DNA from: Henricia sp. BOLD:AAB3569
Taxonomy: Eukaryota; Echinodermata; Asteroidea; Spinulosida; Echinasteridae
Reading direction: 5' to 3'
NCBI GenBank assembly: GCA_037783545.1
Contig: JBBELK010000297.1
Span: 1,550,001-1,614,000, forward strand
DNA length: 64,000 nt
Below are positions 10,392 to 23,200 of this stretch, one piece after another. The number at the start of each line of letters is the position of its first letter. Position 1 is the first letter of the stretch. The notes under the pieces were generated by a model that worked only from the letters and a program-made list of their open reading frames with translations, searched no databases and was not told the DNA's origin. The position numbers were made by a program, and so were the translations under genes.

Positions 10392-11159
10392 AATATGCAA
10401 AACTTGTGAACTGGCTATAAGTTGGATCACCGGCTATAAAAATCACTCGGACTCGCACCCAATCTGAATCCATTGGTCAACAGACTCCCTAGACAACAAA
10501 TATTTAGTCAAACTTCTGCACTGGAGCCCAACAACAATGAACATTGCTTATAGCACTGCATATGTGCCGTAGTCTTGTAAATATTTTCTAGAAGTATAGA
10601 TGATTATAAATATATCTTGCAGATAAAAATTTATATAAAGCTTACTGGCAAACATATATTAGTTACCTTTTGATTTTTGTTCTTTTGATTTTGTTTGTGG
10701 ACTTTGTAAAGGTAATTTTGTTTTGTAGGGGCCTCGTGTGGAATCAGTGGTCGTGTTTTCCATGTCGGTTTTAGGAAAAAATAGCTGCTATATTTCTCTT
10801 AACTCTTTCACTGCCAAGGTCGTACATCTATCGTACATCAAGGTCGTTGATTTATCGTATGCACTCTGAAAGTGTTTTCGCACGATCTTGATTGTATCAT
10901 TTTTTTGTTTCCACAAGCCAACCGTCGTGCATGTTAGATTTCAATTTTTGTTTTATTACAAAAAATGCAAAAAGACTGAACATTAGGTGGGGAAAGGCAG
11001 TATACATGATTGGTATCAGAAATATTCACAGATTTACACATAACTTACACAATATAAACATGATGACCGTTGAAAACTTCCCCTGAAATGGTTTTGTTTG
11101 AAGTGCTATAGTCTTTGAGAAATGAGTAAAACAATTATTTTTCGTCTCATGAGATGAAA

Positions 11160-11330
11160 ATTCAATTCGCCCCCAAACTACTTAGCCCGAGTGCCATTTC
11201 GCCCCAAATCACTTCGTCCAAACACTACATCGCCCAAATACTACTTTGCCCCAAAACCACTTTGTGTAGAGGCCGTAGTTTAATGCGAAATGGTTCAGGG
11301 CGAAGTGGTTTTGGGGTGAAATGACTGCAA
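11160..11330. repeat. Degenerate CGCCCCAAA/CACTT repeat with inverted part
   Basis: CGCCCCAAATCACTT-like words recur about every 18-25 bp from 11168 to 11265, and the inverse (GAAGTGGTTTTGGGG) appears near 11300. This is a short satellite-like block able to fold back. Confidence 0.55.
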
Positions 11331-12156
11331 ACCCTTTTTTGACTGTTTTCTCAAAAGTTAGACGAAGCACGGAGCTGGTTTTCGCTTGGGTTTGTTTTAA
11401 TCATGCATATATCTTTAATCACACAGCGGGATAAAACTATTTGTAACAGTTTATCGATCATGTATACTATCTTTAAAGGCACAGGCTCGTCGGCAATGCG
11501 CGCGCGCCAAATTTGTGCCATGAAGCTGCGTATTTCTTTAAATTTTAACAACAATGGGCAGTAAAGGAATTTAATAGTATTTGTTTCAAGACCAGAAAAT
11601 GACCCTTCCGTTTTGCTTGTATATTTCGTTGAATGACATAAAATTAATTATTACTGGACTTGTTTATGTTTAGAGTGAAGATTAGTGTTTATGATAAATA
11701 TGCAAGTATTGTTTGATTTCCAAGCAATTTTTAAACTAAAGGTAGTTATATTCGGAGGATGAGCAAAAAATTCTTGGAAATGAAATAATATTGCAAGTCA
11801 CGGCTGTAGAGAAATTATACTTGTAAATATTTGCAGTGACGTTTCTGATTGCAACTAGTTTTCTAAAGTGTTTTGAAATGCATTCTTTTTTATCTGTAAT
11901 TAATTACATCATAGATGTTAAATTTGACTGAATATGGTACTCGAGTGCCTAATTAAGATGATTGTTTTGCAGAGCTCTCATTTAAGTCAAGAAAGTTGTT
12001 ACAATGAAATTTGCAGCCAGCTACAAGCCTTGACATGAAAATAGTTGGCACGTCACTCCAGCCATAATTGAGTCTGAATTTCAGTAGGGAATGATGAGGC
12101 CAACTTTGTGTACTGATATAAATGCACAACTAAAGGCATGATGAGGCCGTGGCGTT

Positions 12157-12294
12157 AAAGACAGAGGCTCGACAGCAATGCGCGCGCGCCAATTTCATGC
12201 CATGAAATACACAGCTCCATGCCTTTGCTATGGAGCTGCGTATTTCGTGGCACGAATTTGGCGCTCACGCATTGCTGATGAGCCTGTGCCTTCA
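12157..12294. mobile_element. Full copy of AAAGRCASAGGCTC fold-back MITE
   Basis: The element is almost one palindrome: TAAAGACAGAGGCTCGACAG at the left is mirrored by CTGATGAGCCTGTGCCTT at the right, and GAAATACACAGCTCCATG by ATGGAGCTGCGTATTTC at the centre. A half copy (11470-11540) lies 0.6 kb upstream. Confidence 0.75.
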
Positions 12295-12399
12295 ATGTCA
12301 AACCAAACAGCATTTTGTTTCAAAAAATTACTTCTTGGGCCCGGGGAGACATTTAGAAATGCATATAACAACATACGTGGACCAATATTTCATAGTTTG

Positions 12400-12457
12400 A
12401 CAACATTTGAACAATTAGTTCGGCGCGACTCTGGTGCGCCTGTATGAAACGGGTGTT
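12400..12457. mobile_element. Terminal fragment of the ACACCCGTTTCATAC MITE family
   Basis: TTCGGCGCGACTCTGGTGCG followed by GTATGAAACGGGTGTTA matches the ends of the fuller element at 60146-60360. Only one end is present. Confidence 0.5.
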
Positions 12458-12675
12458 AAAGTCCTAAACATGAGACTTTACGTCAAGATGTGTGGTGGTT
12501 TGCAACCACTTAGGATTAATGTAACAATTTTACACAGTTGGGAGCACATGTATAGCTATTCAAATTGGTATTTTAAAAAAATCATTTATTCAAAAAGGCA
12601 TTATTCATAATTTGAGGAAAAGCCGTTTTCATATTTGTTGGTTGTTGGCTGGGTTAGAAAAATTATAATTAGAAA

Positions 12676-12716
12676 TGCCCCGACTGCGCTCTACCAACTG
12701 AGCTATCTGGGCATCC
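12676..12716 (-). pseudogene. tRNA-like relic with internal deletion
   Basis: Read on the minus strand this has the same GCCCAGATAGCTCAGTTGG start as the relic at 12746-12818, but jumps from the D-arm to the CGGGGC acceptor end, so the anticodon arm and T-arm are lost. Confidence 0.6.
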
Positions 12717-12745
12717 CATCGGAGCATTACAACAATCAATTGCAA

Positions 12746-12818
12746 TGCCCCGACTGGGATTCGAACCCAGATCCTTGGCATACATGGCCAACTGCTCTAC
12801 CAACTGATCTATCTGGGC
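12746..12818 (-). pseudogene. tRNA-like sequence, near-complete cloverleaf, probably SINE-derived
   Basis: The minus strand gives 73 nt with acceptor GCCCAGA paired to TCGGGGC (one mismatch), D-arm GATCAGTTGGTAGAGC, anticodon stem TTGGC/GCCAA and T-arm CTGGG TTCGAAT CCCAG. The anticodon loop CATGTAT has A at position 33 instead of the invariant T and the D-stem has a mismatch, so a functional tRNA is unlikely. The deleted sister copy beside it also points to a repeat. Confidence 0.65.
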
Positions 12819-13074
12819 ATCCCGTCGGATCATCACAACAATCTCGTGTTTCTAAATTCATCTCTAATTGTCAATCCTATCATATACCCCATTATACAAA
12901 ATTATAATTGTACTTAAAGGAAATCACTTGACTTATTAGAAAAGTACTAATTTCCTGCTTGTAGCCATATGATATAGTGATTTGAAAATGTTTGCAAGTG
13001 GCTTATAAAGTTGAATTTGTTTTAAAAATAAATAGTAAATAAATTTAAGTAAATTAAATAAAAGCTTGTTGGGA

Positions 13075-13105
13075 CATGGAGGAAGAAATTGTTTCTTCCT
13101 CCATG
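13075..13105. repeat. Perfect 14-bp inverted repeat
   Basis: CATGGAGGAAGAAA and its exact inverse TTTCTTCCTCCATG are separated by 3 bp, forming a stable hairpin between NUMA1 and FHIP1. No U-run terminator context is expected in a eukaryote; the function is unknown. Confidence 0.7.
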
Positions 13106-13207
13106 GTTTGGATAACAATAATTGGTTGTCTCAACTTGTGTTATATTTTAAGTTTTTCGTCCTGAGATTTTAGTAGAAATTTGACTGAATTTTGTTATGT
13201 TTATTCC

Positions 13208-13268
13208 TCAATAGTGCTCATTGCACTGTCACTCGCAAGCGTGAGGAAACCCATGAAGAATTAGAATT
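13208..13268. repeat. Dispersed repeat shared with 37050-37115
   Basis: CTCAATAGTGCTCATTGCAC followed by CACTCGCAAGCGTGAGG occurs here and again near 37055-37100 with almost no differences, over about 60 bp. Confidence 0.7.
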
Positions 13269-13389
13269 AAATAACTTATTTGCACTACTCAAATAACTTT
13301 TTCTGCAAGTCTTTTATTGCAGAACACAAGCTTTGCTGTGATCAGTGATCAAACCGCGCGTGTCTTGCACGCGCACCTGCACCATAAAC

Positions 13390-13640
13390 TTGAAAGCCCG
13401 CCCTCTTTTGATGATTTTTGTCCAATCATCTGAACGATCATGACGAGTCAGTAGCGTCGCTGGCAGTCTGCTGATTGCATCTTGTGCGTTACTAATGGAA
13501 CAGTTCGAGTTACCAGCGTCGGCCAATCGACCGTAAAAAAGGTGGGCTGCGATTTTGTTTAGGCCGAGTTTTGATGGATCGGAACGCTGTTCTGTCGTCA
13601 AGATTTCGCCGTTTGTATGATTTGGTCTCGCATGATAGCA
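13390..13640 (+). promoter_or_regulatory. Probable FHIP1 promoter and non-coding first exon
   Basis: This stretch is richer in GC and CpG than its surroundings and contains CCAAT boxes at 13422-13426 and 13523-13527. It ends in a strong donor, GCA|GTAAGT at 13641, that can join the acceptor at 14148 in front of the exon holding the FHIP1 start codon. I infer a TSS within roughly 13530-13600. The antisense ORF here (13314-13601) has no recognisable domain. Confidence 0.45.
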
Positions 13641-13810
13641 GTAAGTATCCTAATGACCTTAGGATATTGTTAGTGTTACAGATAAATTTGAAATGTTTTT
13701 GCTCATGACATGTTACTTTTGTGATTGTTTACATTCGATTTCAACATGTTGTTGAGTGTTTTCCTTGTGCTGAGCGTTCTGAGGCCAAATTTGATGACAA
13801 AAAACACCTG

Positions 13811-14041
13811 TGGCCAATTTCATGGAGCTGCTAAGCACAGAAATTTGCTTAGCACAGGATTTATTTGCTTTATAAAATGGATTACAAGCCATATTTATAC
13901 GCCAACTTGTGTTCTTCGCAAGAGTAGGAGAATACACATCACTCACGATTTTGGCTGGCAATTCTTTTTTGCAAAATAAAGCAAGCAAATTTTTGCGCTA
14001 AGCAAATTTTTGTGCTTAGCAGCGCCATGAAATTGGCCCCT
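13811..14041. mobile_element. MITE with GGCCAATTTCATGGAGCTGC ends
   Basis: GGCCAATTTCATGGAGCTGC near 13812 is mirrored by GCAGCGCCATGAAATTGGCC ending about 14038, with AAATTTGCTTAGC repeated in both arms. It is in the first FHIP1 intron; a sister copy is at 58485-58706. Confidence 0.75.
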
Positions 14042-14265
14042 GGTGTTGCACGTTTCAGTAACTGCTAGAAATCACACACCAACAAGAGAATCTTAAACTT
14101 CCTGTAATCAATATTTACACATTTTCCATTGAAACTGTTTTATTACAGGATCGGATGTGAATTGAGCAGTGACTTTCGATAAAGTATTGGCTCATTGCCA
14201 AGATGGAAGTTAAATAAACTTGAACCACCCACCCAGCTGTTACTGGATATCACCAAACAACCGCA

Positions 14266-17200
14266 ATGAGTCGCCTAATCCGACGGCTATCCAATGCCTC
14301 TATTACATCCATTACGTCTGTTGTAACACCAGCCAGTGGGCTACCAGGCATGGTGGGGTCGGTCAGTCCTATGGATATCCCTCCCGATGCTGATCCACAG
14401 GCGTGTTATGAGGTCTTCTGCAGTCATTGGGCACAGATTAAAGGTGGGCAAATGCTAAAAGTTTGGTTGGCGTGCTTTAGTAGTTTGCTAATGGTGTTTT
14501 TAAAAGTCGGTTTCAAAGGCAAACACTCGGGTATGGTCGAAATATTAGGCCAGTAAAGTGTTAATTTAATAAGTCAGTTCCCTTTTTTACTAATTGTGCA
14601 TCTATATTTTGGTTTATTTTGAGGCAGTGACATTTACCATACGTTTCTGTAGGCCTATGTGGAAATTGTTTCAAACAGTTCAAGCAATTTTCTGTGATTT
14701 TGAATTATATATATAATAACTTTCGTTACGGATGATAAAAGGAAGAACTCGTTTTAAAACTACACGCGTGCCTTGTCTTGCGGAGGTCGCCATTTTGTCG
14801 CGAGCATGCACCGGCTGAACCTAGACTGGTTCCCTGTCCCAGAGAAATAATATTGCGTGTACGTAAATTTTGCAATACTCTGTTGAATGTACAAGCATTT
14901 ATTGAATACATTTTCTTGTTCCAAACATTTTTAGTGGATATTGTTTTCTCTCTATCCTTGTAAGTTCTCGAAATATAATTTAATGATTGGTTTTGTTTTA
15001 TTACAGGGATAATAGTCCGGCAGAACGCCAGCAGTGGAAACCGCTTCCAGCGTATTAAAGCCAGCTTTGACGACGTCCAAGCAGTGGCAAACTACGCCAC
15101 TCAAATGATGTATCTACTCGTTGAGGAATCGCAGCCTACAGAGGGCGTCCTTGGTCATATGTTGGAGTTGACCATCGGTGAAGCCGTGATGGATCGACTG
15201 TTAGCGTGGGGGTTGTCGCCAGCTTGTTGTGGGGAACACACGGAGGACATGAAACGTGAATTACTACGCATCTATGAGATGTTACTAGCCCAAGCACGTC
15301 AATCAGTGCTCATGCATAATGCACTACTTAATCCATTACTCAAACTACTGATTGCATGTTCTGAGTATTGCTCTGATAGAGTGGAACTGCATCTTGTACT
15401 CCTGTTGCATCAGCTCTGTGTCTCCTTGGCAAAGGTACGTGTGTTTTTTTCTCTCACTTCTCCTCCCCATTCAGTAAAACGTTACTACAATGAACATGAA
15501 TAAAGCACAGTGGTCGTCACTTTACATGTACGATCTGCTAGAAGAATGAAGTTGCTGATAATAGCTGTTAAATCATTGCCCTAGTAGCCACCTAGGAAGT
15601 TCTTTAGCACAGATGTGAAGAAAACGGGGAAACAATGCTTGGTTGTAGAGGTGGGGAGGGGGAGGGGAACACCACTCAACGAAACCTACTTTTTGGACCA
15701 AAGCTTCATTTGGTCTTCTAAACTTTTGGACCAGCTTTGGATAAAAATCTTAAGGAAAAACTTCCTTCCTATCCCCAGAAAACATGAAAGCGTTGACTTA
15801 ATCACATTTTACTGTTTAACTGTTTATACCCACCTCATTGGACCACTCTTAAATGACATCACTTCCTACAGATTGCCACGTGCATCAGTATCTTAAACTT
15901 AAATTGTTGTGATGTGCATCAACTACGTCATATTTCAAACAAACAATGATGTGTGTGTGCACGTACATGTACCTAGTGGCATTTAATACACACTTGTACT
16001 TTTCCTACGAAGATTGCCGTCTATTGCCATTTTCGCACTTCAATGATGCTCCCTTTTTATTTCAGGATCCAGTCCTCCTGGAGTATCTATTCCACGCCAG
16101 CCCCAGCCAAGGACCAGCCAAGTTCCTTCTGTTCTCCCTCTTAATTCCCTTCTTACATCGTGATGGTAAGGTCGGCCAGCAAGCCCGCGATGCGCTGCTT
16201 CTATGCATCTCGGTGTCTTGTCAAAAGGAAACTATCGCTAGTTACATCACCGGGAGCACCAACCTCTGCCCTGTAAGTAAATCAAACTCCTTCATGTCTC
16301 AAGCTCCTAATGTCTTAATTCCCTTCTTACATCGCAATGGTAAGGTCGGCCAGCAAGCCCGTGATGCGCTGCTTCTATGCATCTCAGTGTCTTGTCAAAA
16401 GGAAACTATCGCTAGTTACATCATCGGGAGCACCAACCTCTGCCCTGTAAGTAAATCAAACTCATTCATGTCTCATAGCTCCTAATGTCTTAATTCCCTT
16501 CTTACATCGTGATGGTAAGGTCGGCCAGCAAGCCCGCGATGCGCTGCTTCTATGCATCTCAGTGTCTTGTCAAAAGGAAACTATCGCTAGTTACATCACC
16601 GGGAGCACCAACCTCTGCACTGTAAGTAAATCAAACTCATTCATGTCTCAAGCTCCTAATGTCTTAATTCCCTTCTTACATCTCAATGCTAAGGTCGGCC
16701 AGCAAGCCCGCCATTGTACTCGCGGCTACCACGTAAACTGGACATCACGGTTGACCACTGGCACTGCTTAACCCATGAAGATTAGACTGTCATTCCGTAT
16801 GTTCCTTTTACATTTACAGGTTTTAGCAACAGGCCTAGGGGCGTTGTACTCGTGGCTACCACATAAACTGGACATCACGGTTGACCACTGGCACTGCTTA
16901 ACCCGTAAAGATTAGACTGTCATTCCGTATGTTCCTTTTACATTTACAGGTTTTAGCAACAGGCCTAGGGGCGTTGTACTCGCGGCTACCACGTAAACTG
17001 GACATCACGGTTGACCACTGGCACTGCTTAACCCGTAAAGATTAGACTGTCATTCCGTATGTTCCTTTTACATTTACAGGTTTTAGCAACAGGCCTAGGG
17101 GGCGTTGTACTCGTGGCTACCACATAAACTGGACATCACGGTTGACCACTGGCACTGCTTAACCCGTGAAGATTAGACTGTCATCCGTATGTTCCTTTGA

Positions 17201-20200
17201 CATTTACAGGTTTTAGCAACAGGCCTAGGGGCGTTGTACTCGCGGCTACCACGTAAACTGGACATCAAGGTCGACCACTGGCACTGCTTAACCCTTGAGG
17301 ATTGGACGATCATTCCTGAACTGTGCATGTTTCTTCATTCATTGGAGTTCTGCAATGCTGTTGTCCAGGTATTGTAGAACATATTTTACCGAACATTTTT
17401 ACCGAGCACAATTACCATTTTGAAAACAGTTCAGTGTTTATATCCATTCAGTAAAAAGCCTTAAATGGTTGTTTGTTAAATTGTGCAACAGCAAATTAAA
17501 ATGTGCTCAGAGGTTTTTGTTGATGTGAGCAGTTTTGGCAGTAGAAACGGCCGTTAAGGCTTTTTAGTGGTGTGTGTCATTTCAAATGCCATTTTTCCAT
17601 CAGCAGTACAAACAGCCAAGATAATGGATAAAAGCCTTTCCCAACGCATCTCCAAAAAGTGTAAACTTGATGAATGAGTTAAAAAGACCTGTCTCAACTG
17701 TTGATTGGTTTTGTTTTGGCTTCTGTTTTTGTTTGCTTGTTTGGTTTTTGTGAGTGTATGAAAAAATCCACCATTAATGACGTTAACATAAATACAAGGT
17801 AATACTTTAAAGACTAACTGTAAAAACAAATTATGCATGAGCTTTCGTAGCAATAACTACTTCATCAGGTGCACGCTCTAGTAGTCAACTCTTGCTCCAT
17901 CAACCAAGATCACGTCGCACGTGGGGAAGTCGATTCTTCTCAGTGGCAGCACCCCGATTTTGGAATGAATTGCCCTTTCAGATCAGATCAAGTGATACAC
18001 TATCCTCTTTCAAATCATGTCTCATGTAGTTTTCTTTAATAATGTGTAATTTGTATTTCAGCGCCCCCCTGAGCGCCCTTTAGGGTGGAAACGTTGCGCT
18101 ATATGAATATTCAGTATTATTATTATATTATTATTATAAGGTGGGACGGGAAATGGAAAGGTATTATACAGTCAGTGTTCATTGGAGTATGAAATTAACA
18201 GTTGGGGAGTTTACATGTTTGTTTTGTTATCTGTACCAGGTTGCCCATCCCCTGGTCAGCAATCAACTAGTACAGTATTTCCATGACGGGTTCTTAGTGC
18301 CAGTTATTGGACCAGCTCTTCACCAGGTGAGCAGTTTTTTATTGATCAAATTTCTTTTTCTTTTTTTCATGTTGTCAACTCTCTTTTGTAGAGTTGTGTT
18401 TAAATCTAGGTAAGCTGAAAGATTACAAACAACCCGAGTCCACGCTGGCTGGCTTGGTGCTAGGATTAACTCAGATTCGGGTAGTGAAATTCCCTAAGGC
18501 TAGATTGACACCGAGCCGTTTCACACTTTAACATGCATCGCTTTGAGAAAAAAGTAGCATGGAGGGAATTTGGAGTGAAACGATGCTTGAAAAAACCACA
18601 GAATCAACTTGTGCAGAAAGTGCATTTGTTATTGTTTGGTTTTCAGTGCGTCAGTTAAATCCAAATTCCCTCCAAGCCACTTTTTCTCAAAGCGACGCCT
18701 GTCAAATTAACACGTGTTCACATGTGAAAGGATCAGTGTGAATCCAGCATTAGGTGATATATGAAGCTCTGTGAACTAACATGTGTGATTCAGTTTATAT
18801 TACGAAACCCCTTGTATTTTACTATGGAGATTTTGGCATGCACAGTCAGTAATTCCCCGTACGTTTAGCTAAACCCCAAAATGTGTACCTTTCGCTATTT
18901 GTTTTTCACTTCTGTCTGGACAACTAAACTACACAATAAAGATGTGTGAATGTCACGCACAAACTGATGATGAAAAAGGCATTAAAAGTGGTCATATCAG
19001 CTAACTCTGTGCTACTGAAACCTCGCTATTATAAATAAAACAAGGCATAGATTACCGGTTCCGTTTCCTTCTGACCAAACATTAATAATTCAATGGTATT
19101 ATTGCCATTGTGCAGTTTCTTTTCATATTTTGACCAACACATTGTGTGCTATAATTACTCAATTTAATATTTTATTGACTACGCAGTACTTGTACTATGG
19201 AATCATGCACCAGTGACCGACGATTGTTTTATTGATGTTTGTTTTATTGATGTTTGTTTTTCGCTGTGTGAAAGAAAATCAACACTCATCTTGGACTGAA
19301 TTTGATTGAAAAATAGTCCATAGTGTTGGCAATGAGGCATTGTTGTGGGTTGAATTTTATAATGCCTGCATATTTTGTAGAGAGTAAATTAATTATTGAA
19401 TTGGAGATGTGCGCATTATGAACTCTTGCATTATAATTTTAACTGCCTGTTTTTTTCTGCATTGTCTACTCAATAAGCCTAACTTTCTGATTTGCCATTA
19501 AATATAAAAACAAAAATCACTAAATTTGTCCACCTACATGTACATGGTAAAAATGTATTTTTTAGATTCAGTTTACAAAATTTCACTTTACGAAATGGCT
19601 GCGAATGCTAATTTCAAAATATTAAAACAAAAATGTCTGTGTCTTGCACTTTAAAAGGAAGAAACTACTTTCTCTCTCGCAATAGTTCCTCTTCTCGATC
19701 ATTACCATGCAAATTTTAGCAAACACCAAGACAAATAAAGCCTATGTACCAGAAATTATTAGTTTGCATATTAATTACTGAGATTCTACATTCCATAGTA
19801 GGCACATCCTCCTGAAATCGTTCAATTTACCCCAAACTCATTTTCAATCTGTGTACAGTATATCTAATAGGACCTTTTTTGATATTTGGAAGAAAGATGG
19901 GATTTTATTACTGTATTTTAAAGTTACCCAAAATTTTACTTCATGAGTTGACAATAAAAACCTGACTAAAAGTGTTGATAGCAATAATAACAAACAGCAC
20001 ATTATTTTCCTCCTACAAGGCATCTATCAACATTATTCTTTAATAGTTAATGCTGTTGTTCCTGTTTTTAAAAGTTTCCCAATCATGTAATCTGTCTTAA
20101 AGGAATTGGACTAATTTCCCCCTAGCGCCGCTGTCATGTCCATGCTTGTAATTTGTATCACAGATTGCAAATCAATCTGTTTAGCAGATTCAGGTTTGCC

Positions 20201-23200
20201 TTGGCTTAGCTAAATCCCTAAGGAGATGAAGTACTGAAAAACAGATTAAGCTCAAATAAGGTCACTAGATTTGCCCAGTAGCAAAACAAAAACACAAAAA
20301 AAAAAACCGGTCTGACAAATGTACATACATACATATGTACAGAAATGGTGTGTACGCTGCACACATTAAAAGAAACTACATGTATCCATGGTCTTCTGCT
20401 CTATATAAGACTTAAGGCTATGCATGGTGGAAATCAACATGTGTATGGGTTTACGGTACATGTAGCACCATGTGAATCTCTTTTGAATATGTGTGGTTCA
20501 GAAAAGAACCGGCGAGTGTGAACTCAACGTTTCGAACAGTGCACTCTGTTTGTCTTCTAGTTGAAATTATTGTCGTCTTTTTTCCCGGTCAAACATTTTT
20601 TTTCCCCTCAAATCTGTCCTTGATTTGTCGTGATTTTCACATGTACATGTAGTTTGTTTTAAGTATAGTTTGGGTGACCATGGTGTTAACCTGTGTGCAA
20701 GTAGGGCTTATTATTTTAAGGAAATTTTCACTTAGAAAGGGAAGGAAATTCCAAGTACTAAAACCTTACATAATCTTAGGATTAGATATCTGTATTGGTG
20801 ACATTTTTATTTAAGGATAATCTTTTTGTAATGATTTCTTTTAATGGTGCCGGCAGCTCACAGCATTCAACACATACTTTGTAAGTTTTTCCAATTCATC
20901 ACTTGCTGTTGAGCTACATGTATTTTCTTCCCAGTCCCCCATTCATTCATGTACATCATGCTATCATCTCGTCTACCATACATTGGTTTCAATTGTGATA
21001 TTTCTGTTGCTATTTGTTGCTTAACACAAATGTGCAAACATGTAGAACAAGCTATGAGTAAACCCATTTGTGTGCTTTAATGTGTTTATGGTTCTTCTCA
21101 ATATGCCAAGATACATAAAACATTGTTTACAGATTTTATGAGTGAAGAAAATCATACCACCTCTTGAATACACACAATTGCTACTTAATTGTTTCTGTGA
21201 GTTTGTACAAGAACTGGTTTCCTCGCATTTCTACCTTTTCATGAGCAATCTGTCTGTTGTGCGAGGGGTTTTAGGTAGTCTTGTACCCAGACCTGCTGTG
21301 GATGCTTGCACATCGGGTCTGGGGAATCACGATGAGAGCTCATCACTGATTGGTTGAGGCCAGCACTGAATTTTAGTGCGGGACCCCTGCGAAGATTTTG
21401 GTTGTCATTATCACCGCGGGTAAAGCTCAAAAAGCTGCACACAAATCAGTACCTTAACACACCCCAAATGGTCTTAAGCTGTTAAGGGGAATGCCACAAT
21501 CTAACTGCTGATAGGGTTGTGCGCCTGACCAGCAGCCACCTAGTTAAAGCGAAATGGTTCTGGTGATTCCCTGATGGCAGCGGTAAAAATGGTAACAGCG
21601 CCTTGAGCACCCTGCAGGGTGGATATGTGCGCTATACAATTACTATCAATGCTAGAATAGGGCGACAAATCGTGTGTAAAAAAGGTATATTAGGGCGACC
21701 TGCTCAATAGGGCGACATTTTGGTGTCGCCCTAATATTTTTGAGTTTAAAATTCATTTTTTAAGGTCAAAAACCTTTTTTTTTTAGGTCGAGAACCATTT
21801 TTATTGGGAGTGGAGCCGTTTCTCTTCGGTCTGGAAGCATCTCTGGAAGCTTTGGGTAAAAAAATAAGGTGTCATTTTGAGTCACTCTTGCCGAAATTTT
21901 GGTGGTCCCCGGTGAGAGTCTTCCCGAAATGTCGCCCTATTGCGGCATCCAGCGTTGTTTCAAATCTAATCATTATTATTATTATTATTCCAGTCGCCCA
22001 CATTACATTAGAGGTTCCTATTTAGTAGCTGGCACTTCTTTATGACGTTATCTTCGTCAAACACAAAGAATTCCCTCCCAATCTCGGTCAAATTCAATCA
22101 CATCAGGTACCGCATACCATTTAAAACACTGACCAATACAGTGCACTTACTATCAACGACGACTCATGAATGAGTAATGGCGTTTAACCTATCAGCGATG
22201 AGCTTTCACCGTCATTCCCCAGACCTGATGTGCGAGCATTCACAGCAGGTCGGGGTACTACATTGTACATGTACATGTAGACTAAGGTTATAGATTGTAA
22301 TCGCGATGAGGAACATGTTTTCTTTTCTCGTCACATATTTGGCTATCCATGGTGATTACAGTAGGTGTTTTGCGTTTTTTGTTCCTCGAGACATTACCAA
22401 TGGATGTTCAGAACTTTCTTAAACATTGTGCTTATATCATACAAATGCTCAGATCTGAATACATACAAGTTGTTTGTCACAGCAGAGTAATTCGTTCAGT
22501 CCCAAAAACCTTGCATGAAATTTGATGACTGCACATATTAGTGTTGGAGACAGAATAAGTTTTTTGTGAAGTCCATGTTCACTGTTACATGTACTTCTTA
22601 AGACATAACATTTGTTGCTCATTCGAAACTAAGAAATAAATTGTGCTTAAAAAGTGGTTGACACCTGCCTTTCACTTTAAAAAAAATTGATGCTGTGCAA
22701 AATACACGCGACTTCCAGAAACTATGACAAATCATAGTGCCACTTGCTTAATTCATGTTTGGGTGCAAGATTTGTATGGATGGAAACACTGTAAAACAAA
22801 CAACATCCTGGGGAGAACCAAGTAGTTTTAGTTTCTGTGTGGCTGTAGTTTCTCTTTCTACATATCAGTCTGCTGCTGTTAATGTGTCCGAGGCTTTCAG
22901 ATTTTGTTTAGGTATTTCCCCAACTAAGTAACTTTTTTATCTTTTTTCCAAATAAGCCATTTATACATGCATCTGGTTTTGGTACAAGTCTTTTTTTTGT
23001 AATTTTTTTTAATGGTGCCAAAATATTCACCACATCTTACTGAAAATATCAAGGTTTTTTTATTTTGCTAAAAAAAAAATCATGATACATTTGACCCTTC
23101 CAGTCGGTACACTGAATAAATTGGAAACTTACTACAAGGATACCCTAATGGATTGCGTCTGTAGGGTAGAGGGTTGGGGAGTGACAGGCTAATTTATTTG

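Larger units (their letters stand above)
8906..13389. other. Sequence downstream of NuMA: 3' UTR and intergenic repeats
   Basis: No protein gene is supported here. It holds the 78-bp tRNA-like array (9046-9640), a MITE (9944-10391), a degenerate CGCCCCAAA repeat (11160-11330), fold-back elements, tRNA-like relics (12676-12818) and a small hairpin (13075-13105). The stretches 9660-9940, 10400-11150 and 11560-12150 are AT-rich without recognisable features. I could not place the NuMA polyadenylation site. Confidence 0.5.

Noticed and set aside
13075..13105. Intrinsic transcription terminator
   Set aside because: It is a hairpin, but bacterial-type termination does not apply to this eukaryotic sequence.
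13314..13601. 95-residue minus-strand ORF in CpG-rich sequence
   Set aside because: No family match; the region is better explained as the FHIP1 promoter and first exon with a donor at 13641.
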